64,000 nucleotides of DNA from Flavobacterium limi (GCF_010645075.1 NZ_JAADZV010000007.1:186001-250000); one strand, 5' to 3'; counted from the first letter of the stretch, positions 1 through 9,585 are shown. Numbers and translations are program-made. The notes: generated by a model from the letters alone, not told the origin.

Positions 1-194
1 GACAAATCATAAAGCATATCTAAAATATCAACACTATTAACCTTTCTCTGAAAAATCAAAAAATCATGAATTTTATAACTTGATACTGTATCAGTAAAAT
101 TAATAATGATACTATTGGTCAAATCACATTGGTAACTGTATCCTTTTTCGGTTTCAAATAATACTTTGGTGGTCAAATCACTAACTAATGCCAT
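1..194 (-). CDS. Unknown small protein, N-terminal 64 residues (runs off window)
   Basis: An open frame on the minus strand starts at ATG 192-194 and continues past the window edge, so only the N-terminus is visible (begins MALVSDLTTKVLFETEKGY). It contains a Cys (YQCDL) and a beta-rich hydrophobic pattern but no motif I can assign. A Bacteroidota-type -7 box (TATTTTTG on the minus strand, plus-strand positions 216-223) sits 22 bp upstream of the ATG, which supports this start and a real transcript. I cannot name the family; the remaining sequence to the left is needed. Confidence 0.6.
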   Translation of the reverse strand, partial: MALVSDLTTKVLFETEKGYSYQCDLTNSIIINFTDTVSSYKIHDFLIFQRKVNSVDILDMLYDL

Positions 195-370
195 TCTGAT
201 AAAATTATAACGGTGCAAAAATATATAATTTACATCAAAAAAACACATAATTAAGACTAATTTAAAATAACAAAAGCTGTTAATGTTTTTAAAATATCTT
301 AAGAACATCCAAAAACTGTAACATTGTAAAGCATCAAACGTCTTATTTGAAAATAAAAACCTTAGAAATT

Positions 371-1174
371 ATGCAGGCACACGAAATAGATTATCAGATT
401 TTTGGAGAAGAAATGCAGTACGTTGAAATAGAACTGGATCCACAGGAAATTGTAATTGCCGAAGCCGGGAGCTTTATGATGATGGAAAACAATATCCAGA
501 TGGAAACCATTTTTGGCGACGGTTCACAACAACAGGGATCAGGTTTGTTTGGCAAACTTTTAAATGCCGGGAAAAGGGTTCTTACTGGCGAAAGTTTGTT
601 TATGACAGCATTTTTAAATCAGGGGAATACCAAAAGAAAAGTTTCATTTGCATCACCTTATCCCGGAAAAATCCTTCCGATTGATTTAACCGAATTTCAG
701 GGCAAATTTATTTGTCAAAAAAGTTCCTTTTTATGCGCAGCCAAAGGCGTTTCTGTTGGAATAGAATTCTCTCAGAAACTGGGCCGCGGCTTATTTGGCG
801 GTGAAGGTTTTATCATGCAGAAAATTGAAGGTGACGGGATGGCATTCGTTCATTCGGGAGGAACAATGGCTAAAAAAGTATTAGCCCACGGCGAAATCCT
901 GAAAGTCGATACGGGATGTATTATTGGTTTTACGAAAGACGTCGATTATGATATTGAGTTTATTGGCGGAATCAAGAACTCCATTTTTGGAGGCGAAGGC
1001 TTATTTTATGCTACTTTGAAAGGCCCGGGAACGGTTTATGTACAATCATTGCCTTTTTCAAGACTGGCAGACCGCATTATTGCATCAGCACCAAGATCCA
1101 GTGGAAACAGCCGTGATGAAGGAAGCCTGCTCGGTGGATTAGGAAATCTTTTGGATGGGGACAATCGATTCTGA
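371..1174 (+). CDS. AIM24 / TIGR00266 family protein
   Basis: A 267-residue protein of the AIM24 (former DUF124) family, a cytosolic beta-prism protein of unclear biochemical role that is widespread in bacteria. Family signs are the opening IEIELDPQEIVIAEAGSFMM-type segment, glycine-rich FGGEGF and FGGEGL turns, and a C-terminal SLPFSRLADRI followed by a Gly-rich tail (residues about 245-267). The open frame extends to a TTG at 347, but ATG 371 gives the family's usual N-terminus and length. It is monocistronic, and a hairpin at 1330-1355 lies in its 3' spacer. No membrane segment or signal peptide is seen. Function beyond the family name is unknown. Confidence 0.85.
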   Translation: MQAHEIDYQIFGEEMQYVEIELDPQEIVIAEAGSFMMMENNIQMETIFGDGSQQQGSGLFGKLLNAGKRVLTGESLFMTAFLNQGNTKRKVSFASPYPGKILPIDLTEFQGKFICQKSSFLCAAKGVSVGIEFSQKLGRGLFGGEGFIMQKIEGDGMAFVHSGGTMAKKVLAHGEILKVDTGCIIGFTKDVDYDIEFIGGIKNSIFGGEGLFYATLKGPGTVYVQSLPFSRLADRIIASAPRSSGNSRDEGSLLGGLGNLLDGDNRF

Positions 1175-1223
1175 TTTATAAAAATGGCTTATTGCTGATG
1201 CATTATATCTGCCTTATCTGCCA

Positions 1224-1256
1224 AATCTGCGTGAAAAAAATTTACTCTCGCAGATT
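1224..1256. repeat. Inverted ATCTG-word repeat
   Basis: AATCTGCG (1224-1231) and CGCAGATT (1249-1256) form a perfect 8-bp inverted repeat. The surrounding 1199-1275 is saturated with further ATCTGC / GCAGAT words (at least six). It lies in the spacer between the AIM24 gene and the convergent susD-like gene. The same word family reappears at 39665-39713. Confidence 0.7.
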
Positions 1257-1329
1257 CTGCAGATTGAGCAGATTATTTTTTTATTTCTTTTCATTTAATT
1301 CAGAAATGGAATCCATTTTTCATAAAACC

Positions 1330-1355
1330 AAAGGCAGACCTTTCGACCTGCCTTT
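1330..1355. terminator. Bidirectional intrinsic terminator candidate
   Basis: AAAGGCAG (1330-1337) pairs with CTGCCTTT (1348-1355) around a 10-nt loop, between the convergent AIM24 and susD-like genes. The T-run is short in both directions, so efficiency is uncertain. Confidence 0.6.
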
Positions 1356-1381
1356 AACAAACAACCAACCAAAAATTATTT

Positions 1382-3244
1382 TTAATATCCGTTATTACCA
1401 AATTCTTTTGCATTTGAAATAGCATCCAAAAACGATCTTGGAATTGGTCTCACCTTATGTTTTTCTTCAACAAAATTTGTCCCTGCAATTGGATTTGTCT
1501 GATCCAGATAAGCTTTATTTAATTTTCCTGTACGTTTTAGGTCAATCCATCTGGTGTGTTCACCGGATAACTCTCTTGCTCTTTCTTTTAAAATAAAATC
1601 AATATTCATTTGAGCATCTGATACCAACATTTCGTTTTGTCTTGATGTTAAAGCTGCTCTTTTTCTTAAAGTATTTACATAACCTGCAGCCTTAGCCTGA
1701 TTGTTGTCATTCAAAATTGCGGCTTCTGCTGCAATCAGATACACTTCTCCCAGGCGAATAATCGGAATATCACCTAACCAATACTGATTGCTCTGGCAAT
1801 ACAATGCTGCAGAAAATTTTCGCATAGCAGGAAAAATATTAATCAGATTTGGATCGTTTGGATACAGTGTCGGATCCTTATACCTGTTTGTACCCGGCTC
1901 AAAAAGATCACTTGGATCAGCAACAAGCACAGGCATTTTACTCTTAACAGCAGGATCAATATTCCAGTTAGGCGTAAAAACAGACAGACCTTCATCATTA
2001 TTCATGTTGATTTGCTCCTCTATTTTTTGAGAATAAAAATTAACCGTTGGAGCTGCCTGTGCTAAAGTATTTTTGATAGTATAACCTACTACTGAAGCAT
2101 CTTTTTTATAAGCAGTAGCCATTGTTTGTGTAATCGTTTTGTTGGTTACGGCATAAAACTTATAGGTAAATGTTTCTGCAAAACGAGTATCTGCAGGCGA
2201 TTCTACCGGAGAAAATACTTCTGTGAGCAGGTATTTACTTGGCTTTAGTAAACGGCTGTTGGCCCTTCCGTACAAAATGCTGGTTGCTCCGGCACCCCAT
2301 TCGGCACCTCTGGTTGCTAAATCAGGCAAATAATACTGTCTTGTTCTTCCTCTGTTAAAACCTTCCGGATTAAGACCCCCTGGATCAATTCCCTGAGTAA
2401 ACAAAAATTCTGTATTTTTCTTGTTGTTATTACCCTCCCATAGCTTCTTAAATCCCGATTTTGTATTATCGCTCAAATACAAAGCAGTATTGTATTTTGA
2501 AGGATTATTAATTAATTCTTCAGCTGTTTCCAACGCTAATTTTGCATATTCCGAAACGTCTCCTAATCGTGTTCTTTGCAGATAAACTTTGGCCAGCAAT
2601 CCATAAGCAGCTTTTTTGGCAACACGTCCTTGTAAAGTCTGCTGAACCGGAAGGTGTGTACAGGCAAATTTTAAATCCTCTATAATTAAATCGTAAAATG
2701 CTTCTTCAGAACTGCGTACAGGTGCATTGTCTGCTCCTTCAATAATGGATGATTTTGTTCTTAAAACGACACCTCCAAATTGTTCCACCAATATAAAATT
2801 GCAAAAGGCTCTTAAAAAATAAGCTTCCGCCAATTTAGCGTTCATTTCATCTGTCGTTGAATACCCATTCACATCTTTTGAATAATAAATCGCTGTATTG
2901 CAAAGATTTATGGTTGCATATGTTGTACCCCAGATTACTTTAATGTTTCCATCGTCAGGATTTAACTGGCTGGCATATTGTGCATAGCCAATTCCATTAT
3001 TGCTTACATTTTCCCAGGAATCTGTTCCTGCTTCTGTAGGGGCTATGTAATCAACCTTTCCGTGTAAGAAATACAAATTCTCGTAACAACTGTTAATTAA
3101 TCCTTCGAATCCTGGTCTTTCACTATAGGATTTATCCAGAGAAATCGTGGTAAGGTTTTTTTCGTCTAAACTGCAGGACTGAATTAATCCGGCCATACAA
3201 AACATTAAGACGGTTACTGATTTTAAGTTTATATATTTTTTCAT
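1382..3244 (-). CDS. SusD/RagB-family outer-membrane nutrient-binding lipoprotein
   Basis: About 620 residues. The N-terminus MKKYINLKSVTVLMFCMAG followed by LIQSC is a lipoprotein signal with Cys about residue 24, so the protein is predicted to be anchored at the outer membrane as the surface lid of the SusC-type transporter encoded just upstream. The body shows the SusD TPR-like helices (AEAYFLRAFCNFILVEQFGG; AAYGLLAKVYLQRT) and the C-terminal SusD signature (IPIIRLGEVYLIAAEAA; ERARELSGEHTRWIDLKRTGKL). ATG 3244 is preferred over the TTG/ATG further upstream because it starts exactly at the signal peptide and lies 4 nt after the susC stop. Substrate unknown; no polysaccharide-degrading enzymes are adjacent. 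Confidence 0.93.
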   Translation of the reverse strand: MKKYINLKSVTVLMFCMAGLIQSCSLDEKNLTTISLDKSYSERPGFEGLINSCYENLYFLHGKVDYIAPTEAGTDSWENVSNNGIGYAQYASQLNPDDGNIKVIWGTTYATINLCNTAIYYSKDVNGYSTTDEMNAKLAEAYFLRAFCNFILVEQFGGVVLRTKSSIIEGADNAPVRSSEEAFYDLIIEDLKFACTHLPVQQTLQGRVAKKAAYGLLAKVYLQRTRLGDVSEYAKLALETAEELINNPSKYNTALYLSDNTKSGFKKLWEGNNNKKNTEFLFTQGIDPGGLNPEGFNRGRTRQYYLPDLATRGAEWGAGATSILYGRANSRLLKPSKYLLTEVFSPVESPADTRFAETFTYKFYAVTNKTITQTMATAYKKDASVVGYTIKNTLAQAAPTVNFYSQKIEEQINMNNDEGLSVFTPNWNIDPAVKSKMPVLVADPSDLFEPGTNRYKDPTLYPNDPNLINIFPAMRKFSAALYCQSNQYWLGDIPIIRLGEVYLIAAEAAILNDNNQAKAAGYVNTLRKRAALTSRQNEMLVSDAQMNIDFILKERARELSGEHTRWIDLKRTGKLNKAYLDQTNPIAGTNFVEEKHKVRPIPRSFLDAISNAKEFGNNGY

Positions 3245-3248
3245 ACTT

Positions 3249-6200
3249 TTATAATGATACATTAAGACCGAAAACAACTTGTTTAAATAATGGGAATGAA
3301 TCAGATCCTCCGTTTTCCGGATCTACATCCTTGAGTAAATGACTGCGGCTGAAAACAAAAGGGTTGTAAGATGTCAGATAAAGCCTTAGAGAATTCAGAC
3401 CAGCCCTTTTAAGAAAATCCTCAGGCATAGAATATCCTAAAGTAATATTCTTGATTTTTATATAAGAGGCATCTACAAGCTCTAATCCCGACTGGAATTG
3501 TGTATTAAAGCTACCTCCCGGCCTTGGAAAATCATTGGTAGGATTATCCTGTGTCCAGTAATTATAGGTCTCAGGCTGTGCTTCTTTATTCCAGTAGCCA
3601 AGTACCTGAGCACGCATCATTCCGCCATACCTTCCGTTTACAAATACCGTAAAGTCAAAATTCTTATACCTGAATGTATTTTGCATCCCAAAGAAATAAT
3701 CCGGAACATTGCTGCCCACAATCATTCTGTCTTTCGTAGAATAAACGTGTACTCCGTTATCAGACACTCCATTGGCATCAAACTGCTCTACTGTCTGCAG
3801 TTTAATATCTCCCGGTTTAGCTCCATACAAAGCAGCTTCCGCTTCCTGGCCCAATTGCCAGATTCCTATTTTTTTATAATCATAAAAAACCCCTTGTGAA
3901 GCCGGAGTTTCTCCTATAAACAGCCCTTCTGAAATTAATTGACTAACACTTAGATTCCCTAAATCAATATCTGTCAGTTTTTCTTCAGCTCTTGTATAGG
4001 TGAATGAAGTACTCCATTTGAAATTTTCATTGTCAATATTTTTAGTATTTATAGCAAGTTCAAATCCTCTGTTTTCAGAAGAAGCAATATTAGAAGTCTT
4101 TTTATAAGGTGTTTTTGCATCATAACCTCCTGAACTGGTAGGCAAACGGCGATCCCATAAAATACCATCGGTATTAGTCCAGTAATATTCGGCTACTAAG
4201 TCAATTCTGTTATTCAATACTGAAACATCCAAACCTAAGTTTGTATTTGTAGAACGTTCCCAGGTTAAATCCGGATTTGAAATATGCTCAGTAGGCACAT
4301 ACATAGGCAAGGCTGTACTGCCACCTAGGGAAAGACTGCTTGTTTTAGTTGAAGTACGGGTCAGACTGGAATACGGATCAATATTTGCCGATCCTGAAAC
4401 ACCATAACCCAGTCTTAGTTTTAAATTATTTAGCCACGAATTCGTTCCCTCCATAAAGCTTTCGTCACTAATACGCCAGGCTACTGAGGCAGATGGGAAA
4501 GAGGCCCATTTATTACCCTCAGCCAATGGAGAAACGCCATCCCAGCGATTGGTTAGCTGAAAAAGATACCTTCCTTTAAAACTATAATTGATACGTCCGG
4601 CAAATGACATTCTGTTAAACTGGCTGTACGTATTCATTCTGGTAGTAAGATTTTTTACAGATCCCATGTTATGATACTTGAAGTCATCATAATCTATACC
4701 GTTACCGCCTAAATAAGATCCTTCAGACCTGCTATCGGCCCATGAAGTAATACCTGTCACTGTAAAATCATGGTTTTCGGCTACTTTAAAATTATAATTT
4801 AATATGTTTTCCCATATGTAACTGTAATCCAGTTCTACATCATAAGTTGCTTCACTTGCTGTTCTTCCTTCAGACAACAAATTATATGAATTTTTGTTCT
4901 GGAAAGTACCCGCTTTGTTTCCTGAAAACTTAGTTCCTAAATTAGATCTTAACTTCAAATTTTTAGCAAATTCAACCTCCAGATAAGGGTTAAACTGTAC
5001 ATTATAAGCCATAGTTTCATCCACAAAAGCTCCCGGGTAATTATTTGCCAAAATACTAATGTAATTCGGATCTCCTTCTAATGGATAAAGGTTTACAGTA
5101 CCATTCTCATCAAACGGCACACCCAAAGGATAAATACCATAAGCTTTATTAATTCTGCTGTTTGTTGTGGATCCTTTGCGATAATTTAAAATCAACTGGA
5201 AACCAGTTTTAAATTTATCGCTAAATTTAAGATCCACTCCTCCTCTGGAATTTATACTATTCACTTTATCGTTTTGATAAATTCCTTCTTCACCCATATA
5301 TCCTAAAGAAAAATAACCCTGGACTTTTTCTGAACCGCCCCTCATAAAAAGATTGTGGTTTTGCTGTGTTCCTACCTGTAAAGTTTCATCAATCCAATTG
5401 ATATATTGTCCTTTTTCAATTGCAGCTATAGCGGCAGCATTTAAACCTAAGTCGGTTAAATTAGCAGCTTCATAACCATTGTCCAGATAAAACCTGTCGC
5501 GCTTGTAATTTAACCATTTATCTCCTGTAAGCGGAGCAGGAAAAGAGGAGAAGCCATTTAATCCAAAATAGCTGTTTAAATCAATTTGAAGTTTTCCTGC
5601 TTTTGCTTTTTTGGTTGTAATGATAATAACTCCATTCGCTCCTGAAGAACCATATATTGCAGTAGATGAAGCATCTTTTAAAACATCAATAGTTTCAATA
5701 TCATTTGTATTCAGATTATTAATGCTTGAAGGAATTCCATCCACAATATACAACGGATCCTGACTGGCTGTCAAAGACCTGTTTCCTCTCAATAAGACTT
5801 TTGGAGCTGTTCCTGCTTTTCCGGATCCGCGTTGAATATCAAGACCTGAAACCCTTCCCTGAAGCGCCTCCATAGGACTAGCGACAGGGTTCAGAACAAT
5901 ATCAGATGATTTTACTGTCGCCACCGCTCCTGTCAAATCTTTTTTCTTTACCGCACCATAACCGACAATCACCACTTCATTTAGTGCCGAATTTTGCTCA
6001 TTTAAGATTACATTCAGAGACTTGCTTTGACCAATTGTTACCTCCTTGTTCTCAAATCCGATAAAAGAAAATACCAAAACACTGTTTGATCCGCTTACAC
6101 GGATAGTAAACTTTCCGTCTAAATCAGTCGACACTCCATTATTAGTTCCTTTTTCTATAACATTTGCTCCTGGTATTGGCATATTTTTAGAGTCGGTTAC

Positions 6201-6635
6201 TACTCCTGTAATTTCAATACCTTGTTCCATTACTAATTTCTGGACTGAGTTTTTTTCCAACAGATTTACCTGTTCTTTCTTCTTTACCAATATAATCTGA
6301 CGATCATTTACACTATAAGAAATATTAGTATCCCTAAATACCTTTTCAAGTATCTCGTTTATTCCTTTTTTCTTAACATTGATGGTAACCTTTCTGTTTA
6401 GGTCAATTATACTGCTTTCAAAAATAAATCTGTATTCAGAAACAGACTCAATTTTGTTAAACAGCTTCTCTACAGAGGTATTATTGATATTTAATGTCAG
6501 CTTTGTATTTTGCGAATAGACACCTGCCTGGATTTTCATCAAAGAAAGCATCAATAGTAACGTGGTTAGTTTCATTTTCAGGCTAATTTTAGGCAAATAT
6601 GGACCAGGCCAATTCCTCTTAATTATTTTTTTCAT
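3249..6635 (-). CDS. SusC/RagA TonB-dependent outer-membrane transporter with STN domain
   Basis: 1128 residues. The order is: N-terminal extension and signal region (residues 1-42, ending AGVYSQ), an STN/secretin-N signalling domain (about 46-118), a carboxypeptidase-regulatory-like beta-sandwich (about 140-215, beginning ITGVVTDSKNMPIPGANV), a TonB plug (NEVVIVGYGAVKKKDLTGAV, about 219-345) and a 22-strand barrel to the C-terminus (ending FPLFKQVVFGLNVSL). The STN domain is the part that in FecA-type receptors signals to a FecR anti-sigma factor, which fits the fecR-like gene 165 bp upstream. Operon with the susD-like gene (4-nt gap). Transported substrate cannot be read from sequence; presence of STN means it could be a glycan, peptide or iron compound. 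Confidence 0.95.
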   Translation of the reverse strand: MKKIIKRNWPGPYLPKISLKMKLTTLLLMLSLMKIQAGVYSQNTKLTLNINNTSVEKLFNKIESVSEYRFIFESSIIDLNRKVTINVKKKGINEILEKVFRDTNISYSVNDRQIILVKKKEQVNLLEKNSVQKLVMEQGIEITGVVTDSKNMPIPGANVIEKGTNNGVSTDLDGKFTIRVSGSNSVLVFSFIGFENKEVTIGQSKSLNVILNEQNSALNEVVIVGYGAVKKKDLTGAVATVKSSDIVLNPVASPMEALQGRVSGLDIQRGSGKAGTAPKVLLRGNRSLTASQDPLYIVDGIPSSINNLNTNDIETIDVLKDASSTAIYGSSGANGVIIITTKKAKAGKLQIDLNSYFGLNGFSSFPAPLTGDKWLNYKRDRFYLDNGYEAANLTDLGLNAAAIAAIEKGQYINWIDETLQVGTQQNHNLFMRGGSEKVQGYFSLGYMGEEGIYQNDKVNSINSRGGVDLKFSDKFKTGFQLILNYRKGSTTNSRINKAYGIYPLGVPFDENGTVNLYPLEGDPNYISILANNYPGAFVDETMAYNVQFNPYLEVEFAKNLKLRSNLGTKFSGNKAGTFQNKNSYNLLSEGRTASEATYDVELDYSYIWENILNYNFKVAENHDFTVTGITSWADSRSEGSYLGGNGIDYDDFKYHNMGSVKNLTTRMNTYSQFNRMSFAGRINYSFKGRYLFQLTNRWDGVSPLAEGNKWASFPSASVAWRISDESFMEGTNSWLNNLKLRLGYGVSGSANIDPYSSLTRTSTKTSSLSLGGSTALPMYVPTEHISNPDLTWERSTNTNLGLDVSVLNNRIDLVAEYYWTNTDGILWDRRLPTSSGGYDAKTPYKKTSNIASSENRGFELAINTKNIDNENFKWSTSFTYTRAEEKLTDIDLGNLSVSQLISEGLFIGETPASQGVFYDYKKIGIWQLGQEAEAALYGAKPGDIKLQTVEQFDANGVSDNGVHVYSTKDRMIVGSNVPDYFFGMQNTFRYKNFDFTVFVNGRYGGMMRAQVLGYWNKEAQPETYNYWTQDNPTNDFPRPGGSFNTQFQSGLELVDASYIKIKNITLGYSMPEDFLKRAGLNSLRLYLTSYNPFVFSRSHLLKDVDPENGGSDSFPLFKQVVFGLNVSL

Positions 6636-6799
6636 AATTTTGGATTGATTTTAAATGATTTAATTTCGAATACGTCGTTTAAGAACACATTTACTAAATC
6701 GGGAAATATTGGTAGTATTTTCCGGTTTTTCTTCTTGTATTTCTTAAAAAAAATTACATCCTCACTTCATAAATTAGTTTTTAATTGGTTAATAAATAG

Positions 6800-7933
6800 T
6801 TAGTATATTTTTATAAGCCTTCCTTCTTTCGTATAGGTAAAGCCCTGAATTTTGCTCATTGTTTCTAATACCTTTTCTATACTCTCAATATTCTTATTGA
6901 AACTGGCATTGAATTTTTTATCTAAAATATTCTTTCTGTTATTTTCAATAGTAACATCGTAAGTCCGTTCGAGTTTTATTATAATATCCCTAAAAGCTGT
7001 TTTCCTGAAAACAATTTCTCCGTTTATCCATTCGGTATAAAAACGGGTATCAACCGCTTCTACAGCTATCTCCGTATTTTTACTATTCCACGATCCCTTT
7101 TCACCCGGAACGAGCATGGCTTTTCTATTTGCAGCATCAGACAAGCTGACCGAACCTTCGACCAACACCGTATTGATATCTGCATCTTCTTTGTAAGAGC
7201 TCACATTAAACTTTGTTCCTAAAACTTTTACATGAACACCTCTTGTTTTTACAATAAAGGGATGGGCTTTATCTTTTGCAACATCAAAAAAAGCTTCACC
7301 TTCTAAAACAACTTCCCTTTTATGCCCTTTAATAAACTGAACCGGATATCTCAAAGAAGAACCTGCATTCATATTTACCTGTGTACCATCTGAGAGTGTT
7401 ACTTTAAAAGTTTTTCCATATGGAATTTTAAGTTCGTTATAAACCAGTTTATCCATCGAATTTGCAGAACGATAATTAATTTCATTATTTTTTTGAGAAG
7501 CAACGACTTCTCCGTTTTTCTTGATGATTTGCTTTTCTCCATTAGGGCTTAAAACCTGAATATCTCCATTTTCCATAACCAGTTGGATGGCATCAGAAGG
7601 AATTTTTATTTCTGTCTGTTTACCCGTTTCGTATTGAAAAACATAAATCAAACCCAACACACACAAAAACACTGCTGCATACTGAAAAATATTTCTCCAG
7701 TTTATTACAACTGACTTTTTATTCACATTTATTTTGTCTTTGAATTCTTCCCAGTTTTTACCATCATCCATCGCTTCTACAAATGCCAATGCTTCTTCAA
7801 GCAAGCCATTACGCTGAAGCTCTTTTATCAATTCCTGCTCTTCTAAGGGTAATAATTCTATTTTAGAAGCATCAAAATCTCCTTTGTTTACTATTTCCCT
7901 TAGGATATTAATCAATTTTGGATCTGGATTCAT
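6800..7933 (-). CDS. FecR-family anti-sigma factor
   Basis: 377 residues: cytoplasmic sigma-binding N-terminal part (1-80), one membrane segment (about 82-99, FQYAAVFLCVLGLIYVF), the FecR periplasmic domain (about 172-265, with LSDGTQVNMNAGSSLRYP and VVLEGEAFFDVAKD) and a C-terminal DUF4974/STN-like domain (about 300-377). In this family the protein holds an ECF sigma factor until the cognate TonB receptor signals ligand binding. It lies directly upstream of the STN-bearing susC on the same strand, while the sigma gene is divergent across a 166-bp spacer. The partner assignment to sigma at 8100 is inferred from position. Confidence 0.93.
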   Translation of the reverse strand: MNPDPKLINILREIVNKGDFDASKIELLPLEEQELIKELQRNGLLEEALAFVEAMDDGKNWEEFKDKINVNKKSVVINWRNIFQYAAVFLCVLGLIYVFQYETGKQTEIKIPSDAIQLVMENGDIQVLSPNGEKQIIKKNGEVVASQKNNEINYRSANSMDKLVYNELKIPYGKTFKVTLSDGTQVNMNAGSSLRYPVQFIKGHKREVVLEGEAFFDVAKDKAHPFIVKTRGVHVKVLGTKFNVSSYKEDADINTVLVEGSVSLSDAANRKAMLVPGEKGSWNSKNTEIAVEAVDTRFYTEWINGEIVFRKTAFRDIIIKLERTYDVTIENNRKNILDKKFNASFNKNIESIEKVLETMSKIQGFTYTKEGRLIKIY

Positions 7934-8049
7934 TGTTTTATATAAATGTTATTTTTATATATGTTAGAAAAAAAGTTTTTCAGGGTGACAACTAATCAAT
8001 AAATTTTGATTTTTTTTACACATTACAAAAAAAAACTAACTTTTTATTC

Positions 8050-8057
8050 TAAATTTG
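8050..8057 (+). promoter_or_regulatory. -7 box of the ECF sigma gene
   Basis: TAAATTTG matches the Bacteroidota -7 consensus TAnnTTTG and ends 42 bp before the sigma-factor ATG. No TTG lies at the ideal 17-23 bp upstream, so it is a partial match. Confidence 0.5.
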
Positions 8058-8099
8058 ACACACGTAATCCGTTACAAAACAAATAAATGCCACTCTTAG

Positions 8100-8642
8100 A
8101 TGTCACGTCAGAAAGATTTAAAAATATTTGAAACCTTGTACAAAGAGCATTTCGTCTTTTTCTGTTTAGTCTCTTTCAGTATAGTGAAGGACAGGGATGT
8201 AGCGAAAGATATTGTACAGGATTTTTTTATTTATCTCTGGGAAAAAGAAGACTCCCCAAACTTTACTGTTTCATTTAAGGCATATGGTACAAAAGCAGTA
8301 AAAAACTTAAGTCTGCAGTATTTAGAAAAAAACAAGACAATAAGCCTGCAGAACAACAAAATAGTACTTCCAAAATCTGAAGAGCAATTTGCTTTTGAAA
8401 ATACAGAAGAAAATAAAAAATCCGGAATTCATACTTTAATTGAAAAGATCCCTCAGGCCAGAAGAGAAATTTTTATGCTGCACGTTGTTGAAGGTCTTAG
8501 TTATGCAGAAATTGCAGAAAACCACAATATCTCTATAAACACGGTAAAAACACAAATGAAAAGAGCTTATGCTTCTTTGAGAGAATCAAAAAATTCTTCA
8601 CTTTTAAATTTTATCATGTATTTCATATGGCTTATTAAATAG
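8100..8642 (+). CDS. ECF RNA polymerase sigma factor (Bacteroidota family)
   Basis: 180 residues. Sigma region 2 is seen near the N-terminus (FETLYKEHFVFFCLVSFSIV then DVAKDIVQDFFIYLWE) and region 4 near residues 120-165 (ARREIFMLHVVEGLSYAEIA, then the recognition helix ISINTVKTQMKRAYASLRE). This is the group that pairs with FecR anti-sigmas and activates susC/susD-type operons. Unlike the common same-strand order sigma-fecR-susC-susD, here sigma is divergent from fecR. An upstream ATG at 8087 ends after a few codons and is not used. The regulated promoter is probably in 6636-6799, upstream of susC. Confidence 0.93.
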   Translation: MSRQKDLKIFETLYKEHFVFFCLVSFSIVKDRDVAKDIVQDFFIYLWEKEDSPNFTVSFKAYGTKAVKNLSLQYLEKNKTISLQNNKIVLPKSEEQFAFENTEENKKSGIHTLIEKIPQARREIFMLHVVEGLSYAEIAENHNISINTVKTQMKRAYASLRESKNSSLLNFIMYFIWLIK

Positions 8643-8669
8643 TTATTTTTGCTATTTAAATTTTTTATT

Positions 8670-9449
8670 TTGAATCATATTCTCTACAAAAACACAAAAA
8701 TATCCTATTCCGATACCGGAAAAGGAACCGCAATTGTCTTACTTCATGGGTTTCTGGAAAACAAAAAAATGTGGAAAGACTATGTTATTTTATTCTCTGA
8801 AAACTATCGCGTAATCACAATCGATTTATTGGGTCACGGTGAATCACACTGTTTGGGTTATGTTCATGAAATGGAAGAAAATGCTAATGCTGTTAATGAA
8901 GTTCTGAAATATTTAAACATTGAAAAAGCCATAATTCTGGGACATTCAATGGGCGGTTACGTTGGTCTGGCTTTCGCCGAATTATACCCGGAAAAAATAC
9001 AAAAACTGGTTTTACTGAATTCAACTTCCAAAGAAGACAATACCGAAAAGAAACTAAACAGAACACGAGCTATTAAAGCGGTAAAACAAAACTATGTCAG
9101 CTTTGTTAGCTTGGCAATTGCCAATTTATTTAGTGAAAATAATCGTGAACGTCTTGCAAATGAAATTGAAAAAGTAAAAACAGAAGCGTTAAAAACACCT
9201 GTACAAGGGATTGTGGCCTCATTGGAAGGAATGAAAATCAGGAAAGACAGAGAAAGTCTTTTAAAACGAAATCTTTTTCCGGTCTTATTGATTTTAGGCA
9301 AAAAGGATCCTGTTTTAAATTATGATGAAAACATATCACAAATCGAGAATACAACGGCAGAACTTGTTTCTTTTGAAGACGGACACATGAGTCAAATTGA
9401 GAACAAGGAAGATTTGAAAAAAGTTCTCTCGGATTTTTTCAGGGATTAA
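8670..9449 (+). CDS. Alpha/beta-hydrolase
   Basis: About 259 residues, alpha/beta-hydrolase fold. Visible are the oxyanion-hole motif LLHGFLENKKMW, the strand DLLGHGES, the nucleophile elbow GHSMGG (Ser about 98), the acid in GKKDPVL and the catalytic His in DGHMSQIE, so the triad is complete. There is no ATG near the N-terminus; TTG 8670 (M-N-H-I-L-Y-K) is chosen over TTG 8649, because homologous proteins begin just before the first beta strand. It follows the sigma gene by 27 bp and could be cotranscribed, but the substrate is unknown and a link with the SusCD system is not implied. Confidence 0.85.
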   Translation: MNHILYKNTKISYSDTGKGTAIVLLHGFLENKKMWKDYVILFSENYRVITIDLLGHGESHCLGYVHEMEENANAVNEVLKYLNIEKAIILGHSMGGYVGLAFAELYPEKIQKLVLLNSTSKEDNTEKKLNRTRAIKAVKQNYVSFVSLAIANLFSENNRERLANEIEKVKTEALKTPVQGIVASLEGMKIRKDRESLLKRNLFPVLLILGKKDPVLNYDENISQIENTTAELVSFEDGHMSQIENKEDLKKVLSDFFRD

Positions 9450-9463
9450 GATTATTTAAAAAC

Positions 9464-9580
9464 AGAAAAAAGACCGCTCATCAATGTGAAACGGCCTTTC
9501 TTCATTATCGGGGGCAAAATCTTAGTCGTTTTAATTTTGACATTTTATTGTCAGGTTTCTAAAAATAGTATTTTTTTAGA
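9464..9580 (-). ncRNA. Candidate small RNA / 12-codon leader transcript
   Basis: On the minus strand a consensus promoter (TTG at 9614-9616, 20-bp spacer, TACCTTTG at 9586-9593) points into a gene-free stretch and is followed about 80-115 nt later by an intrinsic terminator (stem AAAGGCCG/CGGTCTTT, 9474-9499, then a T-rich tail). Two further hairpins lie in between (TCTAAAAA/TTTTTAGA and TGACA/TGTCA). The transcript also holds a 12-codon ORF at 9505-9543, peptide MSKLKRLRFCPR, ending in tandem stops. Transcript ends are inferred, not measured; the terminator may simply also serve the hydrolase gene from the other side. Confidence 0.45.
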
Positions 9581-9585
9581 CGCGA

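Noticed and set aside
1192..1422. 76-codon ORF after the AIM24 gene
   Set aside because: It is built from the ATCTG repeat and the terminator, and enters the susD-like gene in antisense. No protein-like pattern.
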